Positions 61,201 to 64,000 of a stretch of 64,000 bases of DNA are shown in pieces. How positions within the stretch are numbered: the stretch's first letter is position 1; every line of letters starts with the position of its first letter. Under the pieces are notes generated by a model. The model did not search any database. It had not been told where the DNA came from and worked only from the letters and a program-made list of their open reading frames with translations. Position numbers and translations under genes: made by a program. This DNA comes from Inia geoffrensis (Eukaryota > Chordata > Mammalia > Artiodactyla > Iniidae): the NCBI GenBank assembly GCA_036417435.1, contig CM070903.1, positions 55,776,001 through 55,840,000 of the forward strand, given 5' to 3'.

Positions 61201-62087
61201 TCTGTGCACACCCTTTAAGAGCAAAGTCTTGGTATCCTACAGCCCTCTGGCTCTCCCAAACATAAGTCCCATAGGTATTCAAAGTCAGACATTTTGGGCA
61301 CTTGTGTTCATGTTTTAGGACCCCCAGGATGGGGAGGTGGATGTGGGGCTTGACCCCTCAGTCTTCGGGGAGGATTTCCATTGTTGTGACTTTCCTCCTA
61401 CTTAAGGACCCTTAAGTGTGGGTCCTGACAAGACCACACCTCTGCCCCTCCTACTCATCTTGTTGTGGTTTCTTCTTTATATCTTTAATTGTAGAGTACC
61501 TTCTCTGTTAGTCTTTAGGTCATTCTCAGAGACAGTTGCTCTGTAAGTAGTTGTAACTTTGGTGTGCCGTGGGAGCAGGTAAGCTCAGGGGCTTCCTACT
61601 CCGTCATCTTGATCACTCCTTCTACGTCATCCTATCTTGTCAACACCAATGTAGGCTGTAACCATCTCTTTACCAAAAAAAATAATGTATGTGTAAATGC
61701 TCTGTAAATATTAAAACCAGTTGAGTCAAAGGTATTGTTATTATCAGGATTCCCAATGTTCATTCTTAAGAAGCTAAGGAAAAACTAAACCTTCTTAGGA
61801 ATTAAAAGTGAACTGAAGCAAAGTATGAGGAACAATATAGACTTCAAGGAGAATATTAATATTGACTGTATATTCTTATTTACCATGCTATCATGCTTGC
61901 TAATACAATTTGGTTAAATAAAATATTTCACCAGCATTGCCTGACAGAAATAACAATTTAACTATAACATAAATGAAAAGTAGAAATAAGTACTTACTCA
62001 CAACACCAAACTGTCCCCAGAATAGAAGTATAGCCAAAATTGGGAAAATAACAGTGAGGATATTTTCATTTGGAGAAAACCATGAAA
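31275..62087 (-). CDS. CD47: CD47, partial gene (exons 3-11, joined coding segments)
   Basis: CD47 is a plasma-membrane protein with an extracellular Ig V domain, five membrane-spanning segments and a short cytoplasmic tail. It binds SIRP-alpha on phagocytes to inhibit engulfment, and also thrombospondin-1 and integrins. On the minus strand I find nine consecutive segments: 62087-61998, 44753-44646, 43472-43380, 42333-42241, 40888-40796, 35269-35238, 33865-33841, 33215-33183 and 31279-31275. Joined, they give 567 nt plus two bases and TAA, one open frame from the end of the Ig domain (VSWFSPNEN) to [13 protein letters not shown]. Every internal border is a GT donor or AG acceptor, and exons 3 to 7 all begin and end in phase 1. 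The order and exon sizes match human CD47 as I know it. The signal peptide and Ig domain exons are outside the window. Nothing is broken, so I read it as functional. Confidence 0.97.
31280..33182 (-). other. CD47: CD47 intron 10
   Basis: About 1.9 kb between the last alternative tail exon and the terminal exon. It is AT-rich with no recognisable mobile element or RNA gene. Low repeat content between micro-exons is consistent with retained splicing signals. Confidence 0.8.
33183..33215 (-). CDS. CD47: CD47 exon 10, alternative cytoplasmic-tail exon
   Basis: This 33-nt exon has acceptor ATTCTTAG and donor GTAAGT. It encodes [11 protein letters not shown], identical to human, and the split last codon G|AG is completed in the terminal exon to give Glu and then TAA. 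Including it yields the longest, 16-residue-longer tail that in human is the neuronal and macrophage-enriched form. Confidence 0.94.
33216..33840 (-). other. CD47: CD47 intron 9
   Basis: A 625-bp intron between tail exons 9 and 10. No repeat or other feature was recognised. Confidence 0.8.
33841..33865 (-). CDS. CD47: CD47 exon 9, alternative cytoplasmic-tail exon
   Basis: This 25-nt micro-exon lies between acceptor ATTTTCCAG and donor GTATGT. It encodes KAVEEPLN, identical to human, and leaves one base for the next exon. Joined directly to the terminal exon it ends PLN-E-stop, corresponding to the human 312-residue form. Its small size means no open-frame search would find it; it is called from splice sites and peptide identity. 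Confidence 0.94.
33866..35237 (-). other. CD47: CD47 intron 8
   Basis: A 1.37-kb intron with no recognisable mobile element. It contains ordinary AT-rich sequence only. Confidence 0.8.
35238..35269 (-). CDS. CD47: CD47 exon 8, alternative cytoplasmic-tail exon
   Basis: This 32-nt micro-exon has acceptor TTTCATCAG and donor GTAAGT. With the G from exon 7 it encodes [11 protein letters not shown]; human has ASNQKTIQPPR. It ends in phase 0. If joined directly to the terminal exon the reading is PPR-S-N-stop, the equivalent of the human 305-residue form, which ends PPR-N-N. Confidence 0.95.
36080..36870. repeat. Possible ancient interspersed repeat, unclassified
   Basis: The block is purine-rich with repeated GAGACACAGAAAG and GAAAGCTGGTGAAG-like phrases and ends near TTGCAACCAATCAAGAAGGAAACC. 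Its style resembles old mammalian LTR or DNA-element remnants and differs from the AT-rich flanks. I cannot name a family. Confidence 0.25.
39931..40510 (+). mobile_element. Long-form CHR SINE, interrupted by a younger SINE
   Basis: It begins GGGGCTTCCCTGGTGGCGCAG, carries a B-box region and the long-form repeats of ACAACTACTGAGCC, and ends in AACGAAGACCCAACACAGCC plus an A-rich tail. TTAATTAAAA motifs occur on both flanks. It is split by the insertion at 40196-40410 and lies opposite to CD47 in intron 7. Confidence 0.9.
40196..40410 (+). mobile_element. Short CHR SINE nested in the long-form SINE
   Basis: The short deleted type is inserted in the same orientation into the older element. A perfect 10-bp duplication, GTAGGCCCTG, is seen at 40186-40195 and 40411-40420, proving the order of insertion. 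Confidence 0.92.
40796..40888 (-). CDS. CD47: CD47 exon 7, fifth transmembrane segment
   Basis: This 93-nt exon has acceptor TTTTTTCAG and donor GTAAGT, phase 1 on both sides. It encodes [15 protein letters not shown] and [16 protein letters not shown], matching human [20 protein letters not shown] then [11 protein letters not shown] cysteine replaces the human phenylalanine at the membrane-cytoplasm border. The last base (G) joins whichever tail exon is spliced next, so this donor is the branch point for the cytoplasmic isoforms. Joining it straight to the terminal exon adds one Glu and a stop. Confidence 0.96.
41306..42180 (+). mobile_element. L1M-type LINE 3' end
   Basis: The sequence has the characteristic end of ancient mammalian L1: GGATGTGGAGC, CCACTGCTGGTGGTAATGCAAAATG, CAACCAAGCTGTCCCTCAATAGGTGAATGGATAAAC, and a final AT-rich tail. 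It lies in CD47 intron 6, antisense to the gene, and ends some 60 bp before the intron's donor side at exon 6. Confidence 0.85.
42241..42333 (-). CDS. CD47: CD47 exon 6, fourth transmembrane segment
   Basis: This 93-nt phase-1 exon has acceptor TCTCCAG and donor GTAAAAG. It encodes [15 protein letters not shown] followed by [16 protein letters not shown], equivalent to the human IGLTSFVIAILVIQVIAYIL region. The donor departs from consensus at intron position 5 (A instead of G), so it is probably the weakest donor among the membrane exons. An L1M-type repeat ends just downstream in the intron. Confidence 0.95.
42334..43379 (-). other. CD47: CD47 intron 5
   Basis: A 1.05-kb intron between membrane exons 5 and 6. 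No repeat or RNA gene was recognised. Confidence 0.8.
43380..43472 (-). CDS. CD47: CD47 exon 5, third transmembrane segment
   Basis: This 93-nt exon starts after TTTAACAG and ends before GTGAGTA, phase 1 on both sides. It encodes the extracellular loop [12 protein letters not shown] and the hydrophobic stretch [19 protein letters not shown]. The human segment GEYSLKNATGLGLIV is plainly homologous. Human has an N-A-T sequon in this loop; here the residues are N-A-C, which still fits the N-X-C form but is a weaker glycosylation site. Confidence 0.95.
44125..44580 (+). mobile_element. MLT1-like MaLR LTR in CD47 intron 4
   Basis: The diverged sequence contains the family signposts ATGTCCACCTCC, CCCGGATTATCCAGGTGGGTCC, GAATGGATTCTCCCCTAGAG, GGCCTCCAGAACTGTGAGA and the terminal GTTTGTGATAATTTGTTACA...GGAAACTAATA. 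It is antisense to CD47 and stops about 65 bp from exon 4. Confidence 0.75.
44646..44753 (-). CDS. CD47: CD47 exon 4, second transmembrane segment
   Basis: This 108-nt phase-1 exon encodes a short cytoplasmic stretch, [12 protein letters not shown], followed by the hydrophobic segment [20 protein letters not shown] and FISG. The donor is GTAAG directly after TCTCAG. The acceptor is unusual: a run of 14 T immediately followed by AAG, the less common A-A-G form. The loop differs from human (human has KYRSGGMDEKT), the most diverged stretch I see among the membrane exons. An MLT1-like LTR ends about 65 bp beyond the donor. Confidence 0.95.
44849..44888. repeat. Exact 20-bp tandem duplication
   Basis: AACTTACTACAATTGAATAA occurs twice back to back. 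It lies about 95 bp upstream of the acceptor of CD47 exon 4. Confidence 0.95.
45043..45257 (-). mobile_element. Short CHR SINE in CD47 intron 3
   Basis: A T-rich start (tail) at the left is followed by GCGGTACGTGGGCC and ends CCAGGGAAGCCC. TATCAG is seen on both flanks. It is in transcript sense. Confidence 0.9.
47520..48735 (-). mobile_element. L1M-type LINE 3' region, interrupted
   Basis: On the plus strand it contains reverse-complement L1M landmarks: CAACAAAATTGAG, AGTTTTGCCTTTTCCATAATG, GGTTCCTCCATGTCTTTTCATG, AATAATATTCCATTG, GGTAAATACCAAGGAG and TCCTGTTGCTCCACATTCTG. It is split by a younger L1 3' end at 47897-48229. Confidence 0.85.
47897..48229 (-). mobile_element. Younger L1 3'-end fragment nested in L1M
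   Basis: A poly-T start is followed by CTTTATTGGAGTATAATTGC and TTTACAATGGTGTGTTAG, the antisense of a cetartiodactyl L1 3' UTR, then the CCCTCCC-rich stretch and GGTCTCAAAGCACCGAGCTG. The older L1M resumes after GTCTGTGTCTTT. Confidence 0.88.
48890..49110 (-). repeat. L2-like fragments
   Basis: Two phrases of L2 3'-end type, ATACTTACTGTGTGCCCACC and GAGCACCTACTATGTGACAA, occur with CAGTGAACAAAGACAAGTAC. They read as the reverse complement of L2. Confidence 0.55.
49645..49852 (+). mobile_element. Short CHR SINE in CD47 intron 3
   Basis: Begins GGGGCTTCCCTGGTGGCGCA and ends in an A-rich tail. A perfect duplication, GAAAAAATC, is seen at 49636-49644 and 49853-49861. It is antisense to CD47. 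Confidence 0.93.
49862..51215. other. Intronic stretch without recognised features
   Basis: AT-rich intron 3 sequence in which I see no gene, RNA gene or recognisable repeat. Confidence 0.6.
51220..52040 (+). mobile_element. Tigger-like (pogo) DNA transposon remnant
   Basis: Two broken reading stretches resemble a Tigger/pogo transposase. Near 51366 the reading [19 protein letters not shown] is followed by VIMLEEKFE, like the start of the CENP-B-type DNA-binding domain. Near 51690-51830 a stretch reads [20 protein letters not shown] and then QTTLDKIL, like the transposase C-terminus. The catalytic DDE core between them is missing, so this is an internally deleted copy with stops and cannot be active. 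It ends near AAGCAGGGATTCACTG. Confidence 0.65.
52118..52412 (-). mobile_element. L1 3'-end fragment
   Basis: Antisense L1 3' UTR with ACATCTTTATTGGAGTATAA, TTGCTTTACAATG, GGTGGTCTCAAAGCACCGAG and CTTCGTCCCAGCTTCCCC. It is a short 5'-truncated insertion in transcript sense. Confidence 0.88.
52413..53365. other. Intronic stretch without recognised features
   Basis: Intron 3 sequence with no recognised gene or repeat. L2-like wording (GCCCAGTGCCTAGAATTCAG) begins only at the right end. Confidence 0.5.
53370..53450 (+). repeat. L2-like 3' end
   Basis: CTGCCCAGTGCCTAGAATTC followed by AGTAGGTACCC and TTATTGAATAAATAAA is the typical forward end of an L2 element. Confidence 0.6.
53570..53815 (+). 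repeat. MIR element
   Basis: The tRNA-like start (TAATGTAGTGGTAAATAGCAC, CAAATCCCAGTAC), the core (TGGGCAAATTGCCTAACC, CTATAAAATGGG) and the end (GCGCCTATCACACAAAGCAAG) are in order. Confidence 0.75.
53942..54199 (+). mobile_element. L1 3'-end fragment with target duplication
   Basis: A sense copy of the L1 3' UTR running from TGGACATATATACACTACC to ATACTCCAATAAAGATG plus tail. The duplication ATTGCCACTA is present at 53932-53941 and 54200-54209. Confidence 0.92.
54261..54370 (+). mobile_element. Short tRNA-type CHR SINE (about 110 bp)
   Basis: GGGAGTTCCCTGCTGGTCCAG opens the element and a B box (GGTTTGATCCCAGG) follows. The flanks AATATGATCAATAGAA and AATATGACCAATAGAA (54245-54260, 54371-54386) differ by one base. 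Confidence 0.9.
54597..54644. repeat. Near-perfect 48-bp palindrome
   Basis: Arms of 23 bp, reading TCTAGTGTTACATACCTTTA then GTA, are followed by TG and the exact reverse complement. As RNA or single-stranded DNA it would fold into a 23-bp hairpin with a 2-base turn. It is in CD47 intron 3 and belongs to no element I recognise. Confidence 0.97.
54645..55733. other. Intronic stretch without recognised features
   Basis: AT-rich intron 3 sequence; no gene or recognisable repeat was seen. Confidence 0.5.
55734..56084 (+). mobile_element. Long-form CHR SINE in CD47 intron 3
   Basis: GGGACTTCCCTGGCACCATGG opens the element. Repeated ACAACTACTGAGCC units and GAAGACCCAACACAGCCAAT with a (AAAC/AAAT)n tail follow. 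A perfect 14-bp duplication, AAGTTTAAAAGTTT, is at 55720-55733 and 56085-56098. Confidence 0.95.
56569..56790 (-). pseudogene. L1 ORF2p fragment (distal part)
   Basis: A 73-residue stretch with [24 protein letters not shown] wording (here [20 protein letters not shown]) and [15 protein letters not shown], the well-known region between reverse transcriptase and the Cys-rich C-terminus of L1 ORF2p. The frame is broken on both sides. Confidence 0.88.
58030..58369 (-). mobile_element. CHR SINE inserted in the L1
   Basis: TTTTTGCTGTGTTGGCTCTTC to CCACCTGGGAAGCCC on the plus strand is a reverse CHR element. AGATTTTTCTT is repeated at 58019-58029 and 58370-58380, and L1 sequence resumes seamlessly. 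About 40 bases (AAATATTTGTGAAGG onward) between tail and element body are unexplained. Confidence 0.85.
58899..59222 (-). pseudogene. L1 ORF2p fragment (endonuclease region)
   Basis: The 107-residue open stretch includes [20 protein letters not shown] and [10 protein letters not shown], matching the N-terminal endonuclease of L1 ORF2p, where the Gln-Glu pair of the Q-E-T-H motif carries a catalytic Glu. Here that motif reads Q-K-I-H, so the catalytic Glu is lost. A run of Lys codons further on marks a slipped A-tract. The copy cannot retrotranspose. Confidence 0.85.
60314..60673 (-). pseudogene. L1 ORF1p fragment (coiled-coil part)
   Basis: A 119-residue open stretch rich in Glu, Lys and Asn, including [37 protein letters not shown] and [19 protein letters not shown]. 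This is the coiled-coil to RRM boundary region of L1 ORF1p, an RNA-binding trimer. It is cut by a stop and continues in other frames, so it is a mobile-element relic and not a host gene. Confidence 0.88.
61623..61997. other. CD47: Intron 3 sequence between exon 3 and the L1
   Basis: About 375 bp of AT-rich intron with no recognised repeat. It separates the exon 3 donor from the 5' end of the sense L1. Confidence 0.7.
61998..62087 (-). CDS. CD47: CD47 exon 3, first transmembrane segment
   Basis: This 90-nt exon starts after a pyrimidine-rich acceptor ending CCCAG and stops before a GTAAGT donor, phase 1 to phase 1. It encodes the end of the extracellular part ([11 protein letters not shown]) and the first hydrophobic segment ([19 protein letters not shown]). 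The human counterpart is very similar, ending WGQFGI before the KTLKY continuation. An alternative GTGAGT four bases upstream of the donor would shift the frame, so the GTAAGT donor is chosen: it gives V-T-L-K-Y across the junction. A CHR SINE lies only 132 bp upstream of the acceptor and the start of a sense-oriented L1 lies about 375 bp downstream of the donor. Confidence 0.95.
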   Translation of the reverse strand, partial: FHGFLQMKISSLLFSQFWLYFYSGDSLVL

Positions 62088-62219
62088 CTGGGAAAAGAGA
62101 AAACAAAAATCACAATTAACATTTACTATAATCACTGTAGCTCCTGCCCATGAATAGTGAACAATATATTTTATTGTGGAGATGGAAAATAAAAACAATT
62201 AATTGAAACTTTGGTCTTA

Positions 62220-62459
62220 GGGCTTCCCTGGTGGCGCAGTGGTTGAGAGTCTGCCTGCCGATGCAGGAGACAGGGGTTTGTGCCCCGGTTCGGGAGGATC
62301 CCACATGCCGCGGAGCGGCTGGGCCCGTGAGTCATGGCCGCTGAGACTGCGTGTCCGGAGACTGTGCTTCGCAACGGGAGAGGCCACAACAGTGAGAGGC
62401 CCGGGTAACGCAAAAAAAAAAAAGAAAAGAAAAACCAAAAAAGAAAAACCAAAAAAAAC
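62220..62459 (+). mobile_element. Short CHR SINE just upstream of CD47 exon 3
   Basis: Begins GGCTTCCCTGGTGGCGCAG and ends with an unusually long A-rich tail containing AAAACC repeats. A perfect 11-bp duplication, CTTTGGTCTTA, is at 62209-62219 and 62460-62470. It is antisense to CD47. Confidence 0.94.
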
Positions 62460-62589
62460 CTTTGGTCTTAAAATAATTAAGTAACGAATTATACATATAA
62501 TTTAACTTATACAGCAAATTTTAGTTATGAAACAAGAAACTAGTTCTTTAAGTGCTTTTCACCACGTTTTCCCTAACCTATGACTTCTG

Positions 62590-62850
62590 GAAGGAGGTAA
62601 TATGGTACAGAAGCTGAGAACAAGGTTCTGTAGCTATAGCGCCTGGCTTTGAAACCCAACCCTAACTTACAATCTCTGTGATCTTGGACAAAGTCTTAAC
62701 ATCTCTCTGTTCTTCAGTGTCCTCATTGTTACACTGGGATAACCGGACTGTTGTGATTGTTAATGAGGTTAATACAGGAAAAGGGTCTAAAACAAATCTT
62801 GGCACTTACCAAGTGCTCAGTAAACATTAACTACAATTATTATTATGTGC
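62590..62850 (+). repeat. MIR element in CD47 intron 2
   Basis: ATGGTACAGAAGCTGAGAAC, a tRNA-like middle (GGCTTTGAAACCC), TGTGATCTTGGACAAAGTC and the end TTGGCACTTACCAAGTGCTC with AGTAAACATTAAC are in MIR order. Confidence 0.75.
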
Positions 62851-64000
62851 TCCTACAGTGAACACCTGTATGTGTAACATGCCAAGAATTTACCTTAAAC
62901 CAACAATGAAGTCTTTCTGTAAAGACTTACTCAGGGTATCAAAGTGTGGAAGTTGTACAACTGGGTACCTTCACCTTACTCTGACTAAAACCAAGACAGA
63001 TGTGAGCCCTAGCTTTTCTCCAACTTACTCTGGAATAGAAGATGTATTTATGAATAATTAGGCTTCAAATGATTGTTTTGATATAAAGTAACATGAGGGG
63101 CTTTAGGTATTAAATGGTTTACAAGTTACCTAGAGAATGATAATATGAAATGATATGTTCTATATAAAGGAAATTGTGATTTTAAGTCTTCAAAAAGATT
63201 CGTTGAGAACTTTTGAAAAATTAAGTTTAATTGCAGCTTATCAACCCTTAAGACGATAATTTTACCTGTGAAATTTCTTCTCTAACAATAAAGCCAAGTA
63301 AATGCACTGAAAGCATTTCAAAGTTTGCCTGTGAAGAGGGAATGTGCTGTGCACATTTTCAAATCTTCCACTGCTCTGCCTCTGTATCAGCATGCAAGAA
63401 AACTTGTGGGCTTTCATACAGTAATACTAGCCATGCATTTCTTGTGTTAGCTTATAATGTTAAGCTCTGGTAAATGTGCACAACAATCCACAGAATATAA
63501 TATTATGAATTCTATCTCACAGATACTGACTTTCCATAATCTAGCATTTTGCACTACACATAGTAGAGACTCAATTGGTTTGCTGCTGAAGGTTCCAATT
63601 GTCAAAAAATAGTGAGTGAATGAAAGAGAGTTTTTTGGGGTGGGGGGTGGATGCTGTCATGGTTGCAGATCTCTACCAAGAGACAGATGTTTTCAGATAC
63701 TCTGAATTCATATCTTAACTTGCAACTGAATTACTGAGCATCTTCCTATACCAAAGAAAACCCACTTCAATTCAGTCTAAAATCCTACCAGGAAAAACCT
63801 TCATGAATCATCTTTAGTTTTTCGTATCTAATGCCCAGAGGATTTGGTAAAAGCTCAATGATCTAATGACTATTCTTAACCTATTTTTCTCTACTTGCTT
63901 TATTATTTTTTTTGAGTTGTGTACATTAACTCCTCAAATCCTCACAACTATTACATGCCTCCTATCATTGAGGAAACTGACGCCTAGAGAATTAAGGGTC
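62851..64000 (-). other. CD47: CD47 intron 2 (partial)
   Basis: Intron continuing beyond the window toward the Ig-domain exon. No exon is visible. The last 70 bases (CCTCACAACTATTACATGCC, ATTGAGGAAACTGACGCC) look like the start of a reverse MIR. Confidence 0.7.

Larger units (their letters stand above)
56105..61622 (-). mobile_element. LINE-1, 5' end present, 3' end missing
   Basis: A long L1 in the same sense as CD47. Its 5' UTR starts near 61620 with GATCAAGATGACGGAGTAGG. ORF1 remnants follow at about 60673-59600 and ORF2 from about 59300 down to 56105 (endonuclease, then reverse transcriptase region). ORF2 stops in its C-terminal third and the 3' UTR and poly-A are absent. Both frames carry stops and shifts. 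It is interrupted by a CHR SINE at 58030-58369. An element with its 5' end but no 3' end is unusual and suggests later deletion. Confidence 0.9.
44754..61997 (-). other. CD47: CD47 intron 3 (17.2 kb)
   Basis: This is the largest intron in the window. From low to high coordinates it holds a 20-bp tandem duplication, a CHR SINE, unremarkable AT-rich sequence (45260-47520), an L1M with a nested L1 3' end, L2 fragments, a CHR SINE, a Tigger-like remnant, L1 3' ends, a MIR, a short SINE, a palindrome, a long CHR SINE and a long sense L1. No extra exon was recognised. Confidence 0.85.

Noticed and set aside
58514..61211. Several 60-120 residue frames on the plus strand across 58500-61300.
   Set aside because: They are antisense shadows of the L1 ORF1 and ORF2 remnants and of the L1 5' UTR.
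61998..62106. Reading exon 3 past its donor, or using the GTGAGT four bases upstream.
   Set aside because: Only the GTAAGT donor keeps the frame into exon 4 and reproduces the expected T-L-K-Y junction.

Overview
The window is mammalian genomic DNA, most likely from a cetacean and probably a toothed whale. It has no bacterial-style gene density, has spliced exons with GT-AG borders, and is full of CHR-family tRNA-derived SINEs. Many of these are the short, internally deleted type with a consensus-like sequence, accompanied by cetartiodactyl-type L1 3' ends. The species call is an inference from repeat content.

The only protein-coding gene I can support is CD47 (integrin-associated protein, the 'don't eat me' ligand of SIRP-alpha), on the minus strand. 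The window holds exons 3 to 11: five symmetric phase-1 exons, each carrying one of the five membrane-spanning segments (61998-62087, 44646-44753, 43380-43472, 42241-42333, 40796-40888), three small alternative cytoplasmic-tail exons (35238-35269, 33841-33865, 33183-33215), and a terminal exon (about 27117-31279) with the last codon, the stop and a roughly 4.1 kb 3' UTR. All splice sites, phases and the stop agree, so the locus looks functional. Exons 1 and 2 (signal peptide and Ig V domain) and the promoter lie beyond the right edge.

Positions 1-27,100 are downstream of CD47 and appear intergenic. They hold three related antisense ERV-type LTRs (about 760-5402), another LTR-like block, MaLR/MLT1-type LTRs, MIR and L2 fragments, L1 3' ends and several CHR SINEs, some nested. 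No gene was recognised there.

Positions 27,100-31,279 are the CD47 3' UTR, with a distal and a proximal AATAAA signal and a 230-bp CHR SINE inserted in transcript-sense orientation with a 17-bp target-site duplication. Positions 31,280-64,000 are introns and exons. The 17.2-kb intron 3 carries a sense-oriented L1 about 5.5 kb long with its 5' end but not its 3' end, older L1 pieces, a Tigger-like DNA transposon remnant, several SINEs and a near-perfect 48-bp palindrome.

No CRISPR array, operon or novel defence-type system is present. The most interesting points are cis-regulatory: repeat insertion in a 3' UTR known in human to act as an RNA scaffold, the conserved alternative-tail design, and mobile elements very close to transmembrane exons.
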